Counted from the first letter of the stretch, positions 34,257-44,794 are shown. The stretch: DNA of 63,088 bases from Vicinamibacterales bacterium (GCA_030680175.1 JAUXWO010000025.1:1-63088); one strand, 5' to 3'. The notes: generated by a model not told the origin, from the sequence alone. Numbers and translations: made by a program.

Positions 34257-34775
34257 ATGAGGGCGACGGAGCGCGGATTCTCGATGGTGGAGGCCAGCGT
34301 GGCCACGGCGCTCGTGGCCGGCACGCTGATGATGGCGGCGCGCTGGGTGGTGGACGGCGCGCAGGTGAGCGCGCGGAGCGGCACGGCGTCGGTGGCGGCG
34401 GTGCTGGCCGCGCACAAGCTCGAGCAGTTGCGCGCGCTGCGTTGGACCGTCGATACGCTCGGCGTGCGGCGGGCCGACCTCGCGGCCGACACGGCCGTGG
34501 ATCCACCCACGGCGGGCGGCGGCCTGGGGCTGAGCGTGTCGCCGCCAGGCACGCTCGACGCCGATGTCCCCGGCTACGTCGACTTCGTCACCGCGGCCGC
34601 GCGTCCAGTGTCCACGCGCGTGGGCGCCGCCTACGTGCGCCGCTGGGCCATCACGCCGCTGGCCTTTGCCCCCGATGACGCCGTCCTGATCGACGTGTGC
34701 GTTGCGCCGGCATCCTCACACGCCGCCTCAGAGGCCGTGTGCACGGCGGGCGTGCGCACGCGGGGGACGCGATGA
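34257..34775 (+). CDS. PilV-like minor pilin, second module
   Basis: A 172-residue prepilin with leader MRATERG and cleavage before FSMVEASVATALVAGTLMMA, retaining Glu5. The head is short and Ala-rich and has two Cys near the C-terminus (DVCVAPAS and EAVCTAG), a possible disulfide. It is the second-module counterpart of the gene at 31012. The stop overlaps the next ATG (ATGA), and the gene is preceded by the sigma-54 promoter at 34213. Confidence 0.82.
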   Translation: MRATERGFSMVEASVATALVAGTLMMAARWVVDGAQVSARSGTASVAAVLAAHKLEQLRALRWTVDTLGVRRADLAADTAVDPPTAGGGLGLSVSPPGTLDADVPGYVDFVTAAARPVSTRVGAAYVRRWAITPLAFAPDDAVLIDVCVAPASSHAASEAVCTAGVRTRGTR

Positions 34776-35965
34776 CCGGCGCGGCGCAGGGCGAGCGCCA
34801 TCACCCACACGCGGGCTTCACCGCCATCGAACTCCTGATCTCGATGGCGATCATGCTCGTCGTGGGCGCGTCGGCGCTGGCGCTGGTCGCGCCGCTCCGC
34901 GCGCTCTTCGACGCCGCGTCGGCGACGGCCGATCTCAGCCAGCGGCTGCGCGCGGGCGCGGCGGTGCTGTCGCGGGATCTCGCCAGCGCGGGAAGCGGCC
35001 TCGTCGCGGTCGACGAGCACGGCGGATTCGGATCGCTGCTGCCGGCGGTCCTGCCCGACACGCTGCCGGCCGTTGGGGGCAGCGCCGCGCCTGTCGCGTT
35101 TCGTCCGTCGACGCTGACGATGCTTTCCGTCCCGCCGTCCGCGGCGCAGGCGACGCTGGCGGCCGGCGTGACGGGCCTTGTGGACCCACTCATGCTCAGC
35201 CCGACACCGTTCTGTGCCGGGGCACTCGCCGCGTGCGGCTTCAGCGCGGGGACGCCGCTCGTGGTCTTCGACGAGATGGGGGCGTGGGATCTCGTGACGG
35301 TGTCCAGCGTGAACGACGCGGTGCGCGGGGTGTGGCACGTCGCGACCCCGCGGACCCAGCCGTACCCCGCGGGCGCCATCGTGGCGCGCATCGCCCGCCG
35401 CACGTATGCCGTGCGCGAGGATGCGGCGACCGGCGCCCTGAGCCTCACGCGCGACGAGGGCGGCGGCGCGGCCCAGACGATGATCGACTTCGTCGCCGGC
35501 TTCGAGGTGGAACTGCTCGGGACACCGCAGCCGCCCCTCGTGCGCGCCGTCGACGACGAGGGCTGGAGTTGGACGACGTATGGGCCGCCGCCGCCGCCGA
35601 TCGGGCACGGCGCGGGTGCGTGGCCCGACGGCGAGAACTGCGTGTTCGCCCGCTCAGCGGAGGCGGCGCCCGTGCCGCGGCTCGCCACGCTCGGGGCTGG
35701 GCATGCGCTCGTGCCGCTGGCCGAGGCCGAGCTCACCGATGGCCCCTGGTGTCCGGATGCGCTGGCCGCCCGGCGGTACGACGCCGACCTGCTGCGCGTG
35801 CGCCAGGCCGTGATCACGCTGCGCGTGCAGGTCGCCTCCACCATGTTGCGCGGACCTGCCGGTGCGCTGTTCGCCAGAGGGGGCACCGGACGAAGCCGCG
35901 TGCGGGTGCCCGACCGCGAGGTCCGCTTCGCCGTTACCCCACGCAGTCTGGGGGCAGAGCGATGA
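34772..35965 (+). CDS. PilW-like minor pilin, second module
   Basis: A 397-residue prepilin. The leader MTGAAQGERHHPHAG is 15 residues, with cleavage before FTAIELLISMAIMLVVGASA and Glu5 present. LSQRLRAGAAVLSRDLASAG resembles the PilW segment of the first module. The head is large (over 350 residues) with Cys at FCAGALAACGF, NCVFARS and WCPDAL. Start at 34772 is set by the ATGA overlap; an upstream in-frame ATG at 34697 would add 25 residues and is unlikely. It is the counterpart of the gene at 31425. Confidence 0.8.
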   Translation: MTGAAQGERHHPHAGFTAIELLISMAIMLVVGASALALVAPLRALFDAASATADLSQRLRAGAAVLSRDLASAGSGLVAVDEHGGFGSLLPAVLPDTLPAVGGSAAPVAFRPSTLTMLSVPPSAAQATLAAGVTGLVDPLMLSPTPFCAGALAACGFSAGTPLVVFDEMGAWDLVTVSSVNDAVRGVWHVATPRTQPYPAGAIVARIARRTYAVREDAATGALSLTRDEGGGAAQTMIDFVAGFEVELLGTPQPPLVRAVDDEGWSWTTYGPPPPPIGHGAGAWPDGENCVFARSAEAAPVPRLATLGAGHALVPLAEAELTDGPWCPDALAARRYDADLLRVRQAVITLRVQVASTMLRGPAGALFARGGTGRSRVRVPDREVRFAVTPRSLGAER

Positions 35966-36627
35966 CGCTCGTGCTCACGCTCTCCGGGCTCTTCAGCGCC
36001 CTCGGCCTCGCGCTCGTGCTGAACCTCACGCTCGAGCGCCTGCTGCTCGCCAACGCCCGCGAGGCATCCTCCCTCCTGACCGCCGCGGAGTCGGCGCTCG
36101 AGGCGGGCCTGCACGATCTTGGCGCGCAGCCGACGTGGGAGACGGCGCTCGCTGGCGCCCGCGTGTCGGCGTTCTCGGACGGCGTGGCCGCCGGGACGCG
36201 GACGATGGCGGCGGGGGAGACCATCGACCTCGGCGAGTCGACAGCGCAGGCCATGTGCGGGCGGTCGAGTTGCGGTGAGCCGCATATCGTGGCGGTCACG
36301 GCCGCGCGTCCGTGGGGGGCGGCCAACCCGCGGTGGCGCTTGTTCGCGTGGGGCCGGGCGTCGGCGCTCGCTGGAGCGGGGTGGCCTGCCGATCCGTACC
36401 TGCTCGTCTGGGTGGCCGACGATCCGATGGACGAGGACGGGGATCCCGCGCGCGATGCGCCGGCGGGCGCTGCCGGACACGGCGTGGTGCTGCTCCGTGC
36501 CGAGGCGCGTGGCCGTCGCGGCGCCAGGGCCGTGATCGAGGTGGTGGCGCGTGACCGCTGCGCGACAGCCGCCCCGGGGCCCTGCGTTCCGGGCATTCGT
36601 GTGCAATCGTGGCGTGTCGTGGAGTGA
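35962..36627 (+). CDS. PilX-like protein, second module
   Basis: A 221-residue protein with an N-terminal hydrophobic helix (about 3-25, LVLTLSGLFSALGLALVLNL) and the SSLLTAAESALEAGLHDLGA segment, which parallels the PilX-like protein of the first module. It has no canonical prepilin site. The body has Cys pairs at MCGRSSCG and RDRCATAAPGPCVPG. It lacks the repetitive solenoid of the first-module counterpart. Start set by the ATGA overlap at 35962. It is the counterpart of the gene at 32105. Confidence 0.72.
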   Translation: MTLVLTLSGLFSALGLALVLNLTLERLLLANAREASSLLTAAESALEAGLHDLGAQPTWETALAGARVSAFSDGVAAGTRTMAAGETIDLGESTAQAMCGRSSCGEPHIVAVTAARPWGAANPRWRLFAWGRASALAGAGWPADPYLLVWVADDPMDEDGDPARDAPAGAAGHGVVLLRAEARGRRGARAVIEVVARDRCATAAPGPCVPGIRVQSWRVVE

Positions 36628-36741
36628 ACGGTGGCTTGACCCGCGGCCCCCGCGGGCGTACTCTCGAACAAGACGGCTGGCCCCTCCCCAGCCCTGAGCG
36701 ATCCGGGCGTCTCGACCCGCGACCGCTCGAAGGTGAATGCA

Positions 36742-37271
36742 ATGATCCGACTGGTTCTGGCCCTCGTGCTGCTCGTGGCGGCGCCGTTGGCCGTGTCGGC
36801 TCAGCCGCTGGCCGAGGTGGCCCGTCTGGAGGCCGAACGCCGCAAGGCCGTGGCGGCGCCCGGCAAGGTCTACACCAACGACAACCTGCGTCCCGACACG
36901 TTCACGCCGGCCCCGCTGGCGGCGCCCGTGGACCCGGCGGCTCCGGCCGCCGCGGCCGAGGCGCCGGCCGGGCAGGATCCCCCGCGGGATCAGGCGTACT
37001 GGAGCGGACGCATCGCCGCGGCGCGCGCCGACCTGCAGCGCAGCCAGATGTTCGCGCAGGCGCTGCAGAGCCGCATCAACGGGCTGAACGCCGACTTCGT
37101 CAACCGCGACGACCCCTTCCAGCGCGCGCAGATTGCCGACGATCGCGACAAGGCCCTCGCGGAGCTCGAGCGCGTCAACACCGAGATCCAGAACCAGAGC
37201 AAGGCCATCGCCGACATCCAGGACGAGGCGCGTCGGGCGGGCGTGCCGCCCGGCTGGCTGCGCGACCCGTC

Positions 37272-37275
<4 letters not shown>
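36742..37275 (+). CDS. Secreted coiled-coil protein with GKVYTN motif (copy 2)
   Basis: A 177-residue protein with a signal peptide (about 1-20, ending AVSAQ), then PLAEVARLEAERRKAVAAPG followed by KVYTNDNLRPDT, a Pro/Ala linker and a C-terminal coiled-coil region (about 95-165, LQRSQMFAQALQSRINGLNA and LAELERVNTEIQNQSKAIAD), ending GVPPGWLRDPS. It is a paralogue of 33508-34053, aligning at both ends. ATG 36742 is preferred because AAGGTG lies six bases upstream; GTG 36733 is possible. The stop overlaps the TTG of the response regulator. Confidence 0.75.
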
Positions 37276-38672
<1,397 letters not shown>

Positions 38673-38678
38673 CCGCTG

Positions 38679-39767
38679 CTACGCCTGCCGGACCCCGATC
38701 TCCCGCAGCGCCGCGCGCAGCTCCTTCGGCGTCACATCCGTCAGCGTCGTCGTCTTGCCCACGCCGGTGGAGGCGATGAAGTGGAGCGTGCCGGCCACCA
38801 CCTTCTTGTCGCGGCTGACCGCCGCGACGAGCTCCTTCCGCGACAGATCGACGACGGGCGGCAGCGGGCCGAGGGCGGCGATCAGCGCGCGGATGCGGTC
38901 GCGGAGCTCCGGCGGGGTCACCCCGCGCGCCACGCCGATCGCCAGCGCGCCCAGCATCCCGTACGCGACGGCCTCGCCGTGCCGGAAGCGCCGGTAGCGC
39001 GTGACGGCTTCGAGCGCATGCCCGATGGTGTGGCCGAAGTTCAGCGTGCGACGGAGGCCGGACTCGCGTTCATCCGCCGACACGACATCCGCCTTCACGG
39101 TGCACGAGGCGGCGACGATGCGCTGCAGGGCGTCGGGCTGGCGGGCGAAGAGGGCGGGCAGGTGCGCCTCGAGGTCGGCGAGGATCGCGTCGCTCGCGAT
39201 GACGCCGTACTTCACCACCTCGTAGAGCCCCGCGCGGAACTCGCGGCGGGGCAGCGTGCCGAGCACCTCGGGGTCGATCGCGACGAGGCTCGGCGCATGG
39301 AACGCGCCGATCAGGTTCTTGCCGAGCGGATGGTTCACCCCCACCTTGCCGCCGATCGCGCTATCGACCTGCGCCAGCAGCGTCGTCGGCACCTGCACGA
39401 GCCGCACGCCACGGAGGTAGGTGGCGGCGGCAAAGCCGACGAGGTCGCCGATGACCCCGCCGCCCGCGGCGACGACCACCGCGGAGCGGTCGGCGCCCGC
39501 GCGGATGAGCGCCTCGTAGACGCGGCTGACCGTCTGGAGCGACTTCGCGCGTTCGCCGTCGGGGACGAGAATCGGCTCGCGTTCGGTGCCGAGGCGCGCG
39601 AGCAGCGGCCCGTGGAGCGCGTGGATCACCGGGCTCGTGACGAGGAAGCGGCGCGGGCCGAGGCCGGCCTCCGTCAACCGATCGGGCAGGGTCGTGAGCA
39701 GCCGCGGCGCGATGACGACGGGGTAGGCGCCCGCGCCGGCGGCCACCTCGATACGAGTGGGCGTCAT
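38679..39767 (-). CDS. aroB: 3-dehydroquinate synthase
   Basis: Second enzyme of the shikimate pathway; it makes 3-dehydroquinate from DAHP with NAD and a divalent metal. The 362-residue sequence has the NAD loop GGGVIGDLVGFAAATYLRG, LLAQVDSAIGGKVGVNHPLG, EVVKYGVI, and the metal ligands in LRRTLNFGHTIGHALE and the upstream Glu. ATG at 39767 gives the family N-terminus; a much longer open frame upstream is an antisense shadow of nadB. It is divergent from nadB with a 24-base gap, so the two share a compact promoter region. Confidence 0.96.
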   Translation of the reverse strand: MTPTRIEVAAGAGAYPVVIAPRLLTTLPDRLTEAGLGPRRFLVTSPVIHALHGPLLARLGTEREPILVPDGERAKSLQTVSRVYEALIRAGADRSAVVVAAGGGVIGDLVGFAAATYLRGVRLVQVPTTLLAQVDSAIGGKVGVNHPLGKNLIGAFHAPSLVAIDPEVLGTLPRREFRAGLYEVVKYGVIASDAILADLEAHLPALFARQPDALQRIVAASCTVKADVVSADERESGLRRTLNFGHTIGHALEAVTRYRRFRHGEAVAYGMLGALAIGVARGVTPPELRDRIRALIAALGPLPPVVDLSRKELVAAVSRDKKVVAGTLHFIASTGVGKTTTLTDVTPKELRAALREIGVRQA

Positions 39768-39791
39768 GGGCAGGTGGTAGGATAACACCCG

Positions 39792-41363
39792 GTGCAGGTC
39801 GCGACCGATTTCCTCATCATCGGCAGCGGCATCGCCGGCCTCAGGGCCGCCGCGGACCTCGCGGCGCTCGGCGATGTCCTCATCCTCACGAAGGCCGACG
39901 AACCCGCCGAGACGAACACCGGCTACGCGCAGGGCGGCATCGCCGTGGCCCTTGGGCCGGACGACTCGCCGGCGCTCCATGCGGCCGATACCCTCGCGGC
40001 CGGCGACGGCCTGTGCGACGAGGCGGCCGTGTCGGTGCTGGTCGGCGAGGGGCCGCGCTACGTGCGCGAGCTGTCCGAGTGGGGGGTCCGCTTCGACGGC
40101 GAGGCGGATGGCGCCCTCGCGTTCGGGCGCGAGGCGGCCCACTCGGTCCGGCGCGTGCTGCATGCGCGGGATGCCACGGGCCGCGAGATCGCGCGTGCGC
40201 TGTGGGCGCGTGTCTCCGCGCTCCCCCGCGTGCGCTTCCGGGCGGGGGCGCGCGCCATCGAGGTGATCGTGCGCGACGGCGTGGCCTGCGGCGCGCGGTT
40301 CATCGAGCACGGACGGATCGGGGAGGTGCGCGCGCGCGCGACGCTCCTGGCCACCGGCGGCGCCGGGCAGGTCTTCCTCGAGACCAGCAACCCGCCCATT
40401 GCCACCGGTGACGGTGTCACGCTGGCGTGGTACGCCGGGGCACGCGTCGCGGATCTCGAGTTCGTGCAGTTCCATCCCACCGTGCTCGCGGTCGAGGGCC
40501 GGCCGCGGTTCCTCCTCTCGGAGGCGCTCCGCGGGGAAGACGCCCACCTGCTGAATGCGGCGGGCGAGCGCTTCATGACCCGCTACGAGCCGGCCGGGGA
40601 GCTGGCGGCGCGCGACCTGGTCTCCCGCGCCATCGCGCGCGAGGCGCGGCGGACCGGCGCCCCGATCTACCTGTCGATGGCGCACCTCGATGCGGCGTGG
40701 GTCCACGACCGCTTCCCGAACATCGCCGCCGCCTGCCGGGCGGCCGGCCTCGACCTGGCGCGGGACCGCATTCCGGTGAGCCCGGCCGCGCACTATGCCA
40801 TGGGGGGCGTCGAGACGGACCTCTGGGCGCGCACGAGCGTGCCCGGCCTCTTCGCGGCGGGGGAGGCGGCCTGCACGGGCGTCCACGGCGCCAATCGCCT
40901 CGCCAGCAACTCGCTGCTCGAGGGCCTCGTGTTCGGCGCACGTGCCGCCATCGCCATGGCCACGCCACCGCAGGCCGGCGGCCTGACCCACGGCCGGGTG
41001 GATGCGGCCGCCCTCCGGCCCGTGGCGGCCACCGACGTCCCCGACGAGCGTGCCCTCCGGACCCTGATGTGGCACGACGTCGGCCTCGTCCGGGAGCGGG
41101 CCGCGCTCGACGCCGCCGTGCCAGTCCTCGAGGGCTGGCGGCGGGCCGCGCGAGCCGCCTGGCGCCTGGCGGAGGCCGACCCGGCGCTCTGGCGTCTCGT
41201 CAGCCTCTCGACCGTGGGCGCCCTCGTGGCCCGGGGCGCGCTGCGCCGCGAGGAGAGCCGGGGCGGGCACTACCGCGCCGACTTTCCGCGCCGGGACGAT
41301 GTACACTGGCAAATTCATATCGTCGAGAGAGGCCATGTCGAAGCAGAAGCCCCAGAGCAGTGA
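39792..41363 (+). CDS. nadB: L-aspartate oxidase
   Basis: FAD enzyme that oxidises L-aspartate to iminoaspartate, the first step of NAD biosynthesis. It has 523 residues, with the FAD motif GSGIAGLRAAADLA near the N-terminus, NTGYAQGGIAVALGPDDSP, HSVRRVLHARDATG, and the substrate/FAD site SPAAHYAMGGVETDL with FAAGEAACTGVHGANRLASN. GTG start at 39792. nadA and nadC are not in the window. The last 29 bases overlap proS in another frame, so the C-terminal residues are constrained by two reading frames. Confidence 0.95.
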   Translation: MQVATDFLIIGSGIAGLRAAADLAALGDVLILTKADEPAETNTGYAQGGIAVALGPDDSPALHAADTLAAGDGLCDEAAVSVLVGEGPRYVRELSEWGVRFDGEADGALAFGREAAHSVRRVLHARDATGREIARALWARVSALPRVRFRAGARAIEVIVRDGVACGARFIEHGRIGEVRARATLLATGGAGQVFLETSNPPIATGDGVTLAWYAGARVADLEFVQFHPTVLAVEGRPRFLLSEALRGEDAHLLNAAGERFMTRYEPAGELAARDLVSRAIAREARRTGAPIYLSMAHLDAAWVHDRFPNIAAACRAAGLDLARDRIPVSPAAHYAMGGVETDLWARTSVPGLFAAGEAACTGVHGANRLASNSLLEGLVFGARAAIAMATPPQAGGLTHGRVDAAALRPVAATDVPDERALRTLMWHDVGLVRERAALDAAVPVLEGWRRAARAAWRLAEADPALWRLVSLSTVGALVARGALRREESRGGHYRADFPRRDDVHWQIHIVERGHVEAEAPEQ

Positions 41364-42798
41364 CGCCTTCGTCACCGAGATCACACCCCAGTCCACCGAC
41401 TTCTCCCGCTGGTATCTGGACATCGTCCGGAAGGCGGAGCTGGCCGATTACTCGCCCGTCAAGGGCTGCATGGTCATCCGCCCCTATGGCTACGCCATCT
41501 GGGAGCTGATCCAGCAGCAGCTCGATCAGCGGTTCAAGGCGACCGGCCACGTCAACGCGTACTTCCCGCTGTTCGTGCCCGAGAGCCTCCTGCTGAAGGA
41601 GGCCGACCACGTCGAGGGCTTCGCGCCGCAGGTGGCCTGGGTCACCAAGGGCGGCACCGAGGAGCTCGACGAGCGGCTGGCCATCCGTCCGACGTCCGAG
41701 ACGATCATCGGCGTGATGTACCAGAAGTGGATCCAGTCGTGGCGCGACCTGCCCGTCCTCATCAACCAGTGGGCGAACGTCGTCCGGTGGGAGAAGGTGA
41801 CGCGGCCGTTCCTGCGGACGACCGAGTTCCTCTGGCAGGAGGGCCACACCGCGCACGAGACCGAGGCCGAGGCCGAGGAGGAGACGCGGAAGATCCTGGC
41901 GCTCTACAAGGAGTTTGCCGAGAACGTGCTGGCGATGCCGGTCGTCGACGGGCAGAAGAGCTCCAGCGAGAAGTTCGCGGGCGCCTCGCGCACGTACTCG
42001 ATCGAGGCCCTGATGGGCGACGGGCGAGCGCTGCAGGCGGGCACCTCGCACAACCTCGGGCAGAACTTCGCCAAGGCGTTCGAGATCCAGTTCCAGGGCC
42101 GCGACAAGACGCTGCAGCACGTGTGGACGACGTCATGGGGCGTGTCGACGCGGCTCATCGGCGGCGTCATCATGACGCACGGCGACGACAGCGGGCTGAT
42201 CCTGCCGCCGCGCGTGGCGCCCTGGCAGGTCGTGATCGTGCCCATCCCGCGCGGCAACTGGCAGGAGACCGTCCTGCCGAAGTGCCAGGAGATCCGCGAT
42301 CAGCTGACGGCGGCTGGCATCCGCGTCCGGCTCGACGCCGACGAGAGCCAGACGCCGGGGTGGAAGTTCGCGGAGTACGAGATGCGCGGCGTGCCGCTGC
42401 GGCTCGAGATCGGCCCGAAGGACATCGAGAAGGCGTCGGTGTTCGCGGCGCGGCGCGACACGCGCGCCAAGCAGTCGATCCCGATGGAGGGGCTGCCGGC
42501 GGCCATCACGGCGCTGCTCGACGAGATCCAGGTGAACCTGCTCGCGCGGGCGCGGCAGTTCCGCGAGGAGCACACCTCGACGACGGATTCGTATGAGGAG
42601 TTCCAGCGGATCATGGAAGGCCGTCCCGGCTTCGTGATCGCGCCCTGGTGCGAGTCGGACGCGTGCGAGGCGGCGATCAAGGCCGAGACGCAGGCGACGA
42701 TCCGCAACATCCCGTTCGGGTCGGCGCCGCCCACGGCGCCGTGCCTGAAGTGCGGCCAGCCGGCCACGGTCAGCGCCTGGTTCGCCAAGTCCTACTGA
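41335..42798 (+). CDS. proS: Prolyl-tRNA synthetase (type 3, archaeal/eukaryal-like)
   Basis: Charges tRNA-Pro with proline. At 487 residues it lacks the bacterial editing insertion and belongs to the shorter class II form also found in archaea and eukaryotes. Motifs: RPTSETIIGVMYQKW, the class II motif 2 region WANVVRWEKVTRPFLRTTEF, GTSHNLGQNFAKAF, and motif 3 STRLIGGVIMTHGDDSGLIL. A Cys-rich C-terminal part (WCESDACEAA, CLKCGQPA) may bind zinc. Start at 41335 is preceded by GAGAGAGG. It is followed by the repeat element at 42831 and a strong terminator. Confidence 0.95.
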   Translation: MSKQKPQSSDAFVTEITPQSTDFSRWYLDIVRKAELADYSPVKGCMVIRPYGYAIWELIQQQLDQRFKATGHVNAYFPLFVPESLLLKEADHVEGFAPQVAWVTKGGTEELDERLAIRPTSETIIGVMYQKWIQSWRDLPVLINQWANVVRWEKVTRPFLRTTEFLWQEGHTAHETEAEAEEETRKILALYKEFAENVLAMPVVDGQKSSSEKFAGASRTYSIEALMGDGRALQAGTSHNLGQNFAKAFEIQFQGRDKTLQHVWTTSWGVSTRLIGGVIMTHGDDSGLILPPRVAPWQVVIVPIPRGNWQETVLPKCQEIRDQLTAAGIRVRLDADESQTPGWKFAEYEMRGVPLRLEIGPKDIEKASVFAARRDTRAKQSIPMEGLPAAITALLDEIQVNLLARARQFREEHTSTTDSYEEFQRIMEGRPGFVIAPWCESDACEAAIKAETQATIRNIPFGSAPPTAPCLKCGQPATVSAWFAKSY

Positions 42799-42830
42799 GA
42801 CGTACGATCTGCTGACACGTAAGATCCGCT

Positions 42831-43027
42831 GACACGTACAAACACGAAGCACACGAAGGCCACGAAGGGCCTGTAAGTCCAACGTGCCTCCTTGACTCGG
42901 GGCCCGCAATGACGGACGAACTGAGACCTTCGTGGCCGGCTCTGGTTTCCCGCTCACAGTGGCAAGAAGCAGAGCTGAATGTTCTGGCCCCTTCGTGGCC
43001 TTCGTGTGCTTCGTGTTTGTACGTGTC
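42831..43027. repeat. CACGAAGG paired-arm element, copy D (perfect arms)
   Basis: Left arm 42831-42869 and right arm 42989-43027 are perfect inverted copies over 39 bases, including the AAGCACACG variant in both. Two 17-base units (ACGTACGATCTGCTGAC and ACGTAAGATCCGCTGAC) precede the left arm. The 119 bases between the arms hold no gene. Confidence 0.9.
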
Positions 43028-43055
43028 AGGTGAAGAGGTTCGGTCTGGCAAAAGA

Positions 43056-43093
43056 AAAAGGGCGGGGGTTCCTACTGGAACCCCCGCCCTTTT
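43056..43093. terminator. Bidirectional rho-independent terminator
   Basis: A perfect 17-bp stem (43056-43072 with 43077-43093) with a TACT loop, flanked by A-runs on one side and T-runs on the other. It lies between the convergent proS and OmpA-like genes and should stop transcription from both directions. Confidence 0.93.
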
Positions 43094-43115
43094 GTGTTGT
43101 GCGCTCCTCAGACTC

Positions 43116-43143
43116 GCAATCTGCAATCTGCAGTCTGCAATCC
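43116..43143 (-). repeat. GCAATCT heptamer array (4 units)
   Basis: GCAATCT, GCAATCT, GCAGTCT, GCAATCC: four consecutive 7-mers that are the reverse complement of the AGATTGC family at 1150 and 54295. The array lies 13 bases after the stop of the minus-strand OmpA-like gene. Confidence 0.85.
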
Positions 43144-43156
43144 GAGATGGCGATAG

Positions 43157-44794
43157 CTACTGCATGCGGATCGTGAGGGCCGTGCGGCGGTTGAGCCGGC
43201 GCGTTTCCTCACGGGCGTTGTCGTGCTTCGGCCGTTCCTCGCCGTAGCTCACGGTCTGGAGACGGTCGGCGCTGATGCCGCGGCTGACCAGGTAGTCCCG
43301 CACCGAGACGGCGCGGCGCTCGCCGAGGGCCAGGTTGTACTCGGCCGTGCCGATGCTGCAGGTGTGCCCCTCGAGCGTGAGCCGGAGGGCGGTATCCTCG
43401 GTCATCGCCTTGACGGCGTCATCGAGCAGGCGCGTCGCTTCGGCCCGCAGCGAGTAGCGGTCGAAGTCGAAGTGCACGTCCTCGAAGTTGTACTCCTGGC
43501 GTGCCGGACGGACGACCTGAATCGTCACGGTGTCGGTCGCGGTGCCGCCCTTGCCGTCGTCCACGGTCACGGTGACCGGCACGGCGCCTTCCTGCATGGG
43601 GGCGGTCCAGGGCGTCTGACGGTTGCCGGCGTTGCCGAACGAACCCGTCGGGGCACTCCACTTGTAGGCGAGCGTGTCGCCGTCGGGGTCCTGCGCATCG
43701 GCGGTCACGGTGGACGCCTTGCCGACCTCAACCGTGCAGGGCTCGCAGCGTGCCGTCACGGTCGGCGGCCTGTTGGCCGGCGGCGGCGGCGGCGGCGGGG
43801 GCGGCGGAGCCGGCGGCACGAACACGCGCACGCCGGGGTGGTAGCCGATCCGGAACTGGAAGCCGAAGCGGTCGCCTTCCTTGAAGTTGAAGTCGGGGTA
43901 GAGCTGATCCTTTTCGGTGTTCAGCCCGGCGCTGATGCCGGCGCCGAAGAACACCCCGCCCCGCGTCTGGTACTGGGCGCCGAGGAAGGCGTCGATCGGG
44001 GCCGCGATGTCCCAGCGCGCCGGCAGCGAGGTCGGCGGCGGGGGGAAGATGGCGATGACCGGACGGCTGCTCGTCGCTTCCTTGTCGAAGTAGTTCTCGC
44101 CGGTGATTTCGGCGAACACCCGGAAGGCGTTGCGGGACGGCGTGGAGATACCGGCGCCCCAGCGCAGGCCGTTGCTGAGCGTGATGTCGTCGGGGTTGCC
44201 CCTGACGATCATGCCGACGTAGCCGGCCAGTTCGACCGGCTCCATCTCACGGCTCACGATGGCGTCGACCATGAAGTCCGGCTTGCCGGTGGCCACGCCC
44301 TTGTCGGTGTCGCCCGTCGGGACCTTCACCATGCCGCGCAGCGCGAACGCCGCGGGCTGGTTGCGGCCCTGTGAGGTCAGGTTCACCTTGGCGCCGACCA
44401 CCATGTCGCCGACCGCCTGGGCCCACCGATTGTTGATCAGCGGGTAGTCCATGGGCGTGCCGTCGATGGCCATCGGCTGGCGTGCCGCGATGCGGCGCAC
44501 CACGTTGAAGCTGCCGAAGAGCTCGGCGCGGTCGCCGAGGCCGACGGCAATCGTGCCGGTGAAGTCCGAGATGTCGGACTGCGCCTCGGTCCGGTCGAAG
44601 TTGACCCGGTAGGCCGAGACGCTGATCTTCTTCGCGGGCAGGACTTCGGCCGTGGGGACGAACCAGAGACCCGTGTCGCCCAGGAACGTGGCCCCCGCCG
44701 GACGCGTGTCGCTGTTCTGAGCATGCGTGACGGTGGGAGAGGCAAGACATGCCGCTAGCGCGAGACCCGCGGCTAGGTGGCGGAAAGACATCAT
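43157..44794 (-). CDS. Outer-membrane protein: beta-barrel, Ig/PKD-like and OmpA domains
   Basis: A 545-residue protein. Signal peptide about 1-25 (ending THAQ). Residues about 30-320 look like an outer-membrane beta-barrel. A Pro-rich linker (about 325-340) leads to an Ig/PKD-like domain (TVTARCEPCTVEVGKASTVT, ADAQDPDGDTLAYKW). The C-terminal 120 residues are an OmpA peptidoglycan-binding domain (HFDFDRYSLRAEATRLLDDA, GHTCSIGTAEYNLALGERRA). It likely ties the outer membrane to the cell wall. The ribosome binding site GGAGG lies in a small hairpin, TGGAG-GTTAG-CTCCA on the minus strand, next to the ATG at 44794. Confidence 0.87.
   Translation of the reverse strand: MMSFRHLAAGLALAACLASPTVTHAQNSDTRPAGATFLGDTGLWFVPTAEVLPAKKISVSAYRVNFDRTEAQSDISDFTGTIAVGLGDRAELFGSFNVVRRIAARQPMAIDGTPMDYPLINNRWAQAVGDMVVGAKVNLTSQGRNQPAAFALRGMVKVPTGDTDKGVATGKPDFMVDAIVSREMEPVELAGYVGMIVRGNPDDITLSNGLRWGAGISTPSRNAFRVFAEITGENYFDKEATSSRPVIAIFPPPPTSLPARWDIAAPIDAFLGAQYQTRGGVFFGAGISAGLNTEKDQLYPDFNFKEGDRFGFQFRIGYHPGVRVFVPPAPPPPPPPPPPANRPPTVTARCEPCTVEVGKASTVTADAQDPDGDTLAYKWSAPTGSFGNAGNRQTPWTAPMQEGAVPVTVTVDDGKGGTATDTVTIQVVRPARQEYNFEDVHFDFDRYSLRAEATRLLDDAVKAMTEDTALRLTLEGHTCSIGTAEYNLALGERRAVSVRDYLVSRGISADRLQTVSYGEERPKHDNAREETRRLNRRTALTIRMQ

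Noticed and set aside
34697-34771. Longer N-terminus of the second PilW-like pilin
   Set aside because: It would give a 40-residue leader, and the ATGA overlap at 34772 gives a normal short leader.
36671-36690. Sigma-54-like GG-N10-GC site before GKVYTN copy 2
   Set aside because: The -12 part reads CAGC rather than TTGC and the stretch is itself a hairpin (GGCTGG/CCAGCC); chance match.
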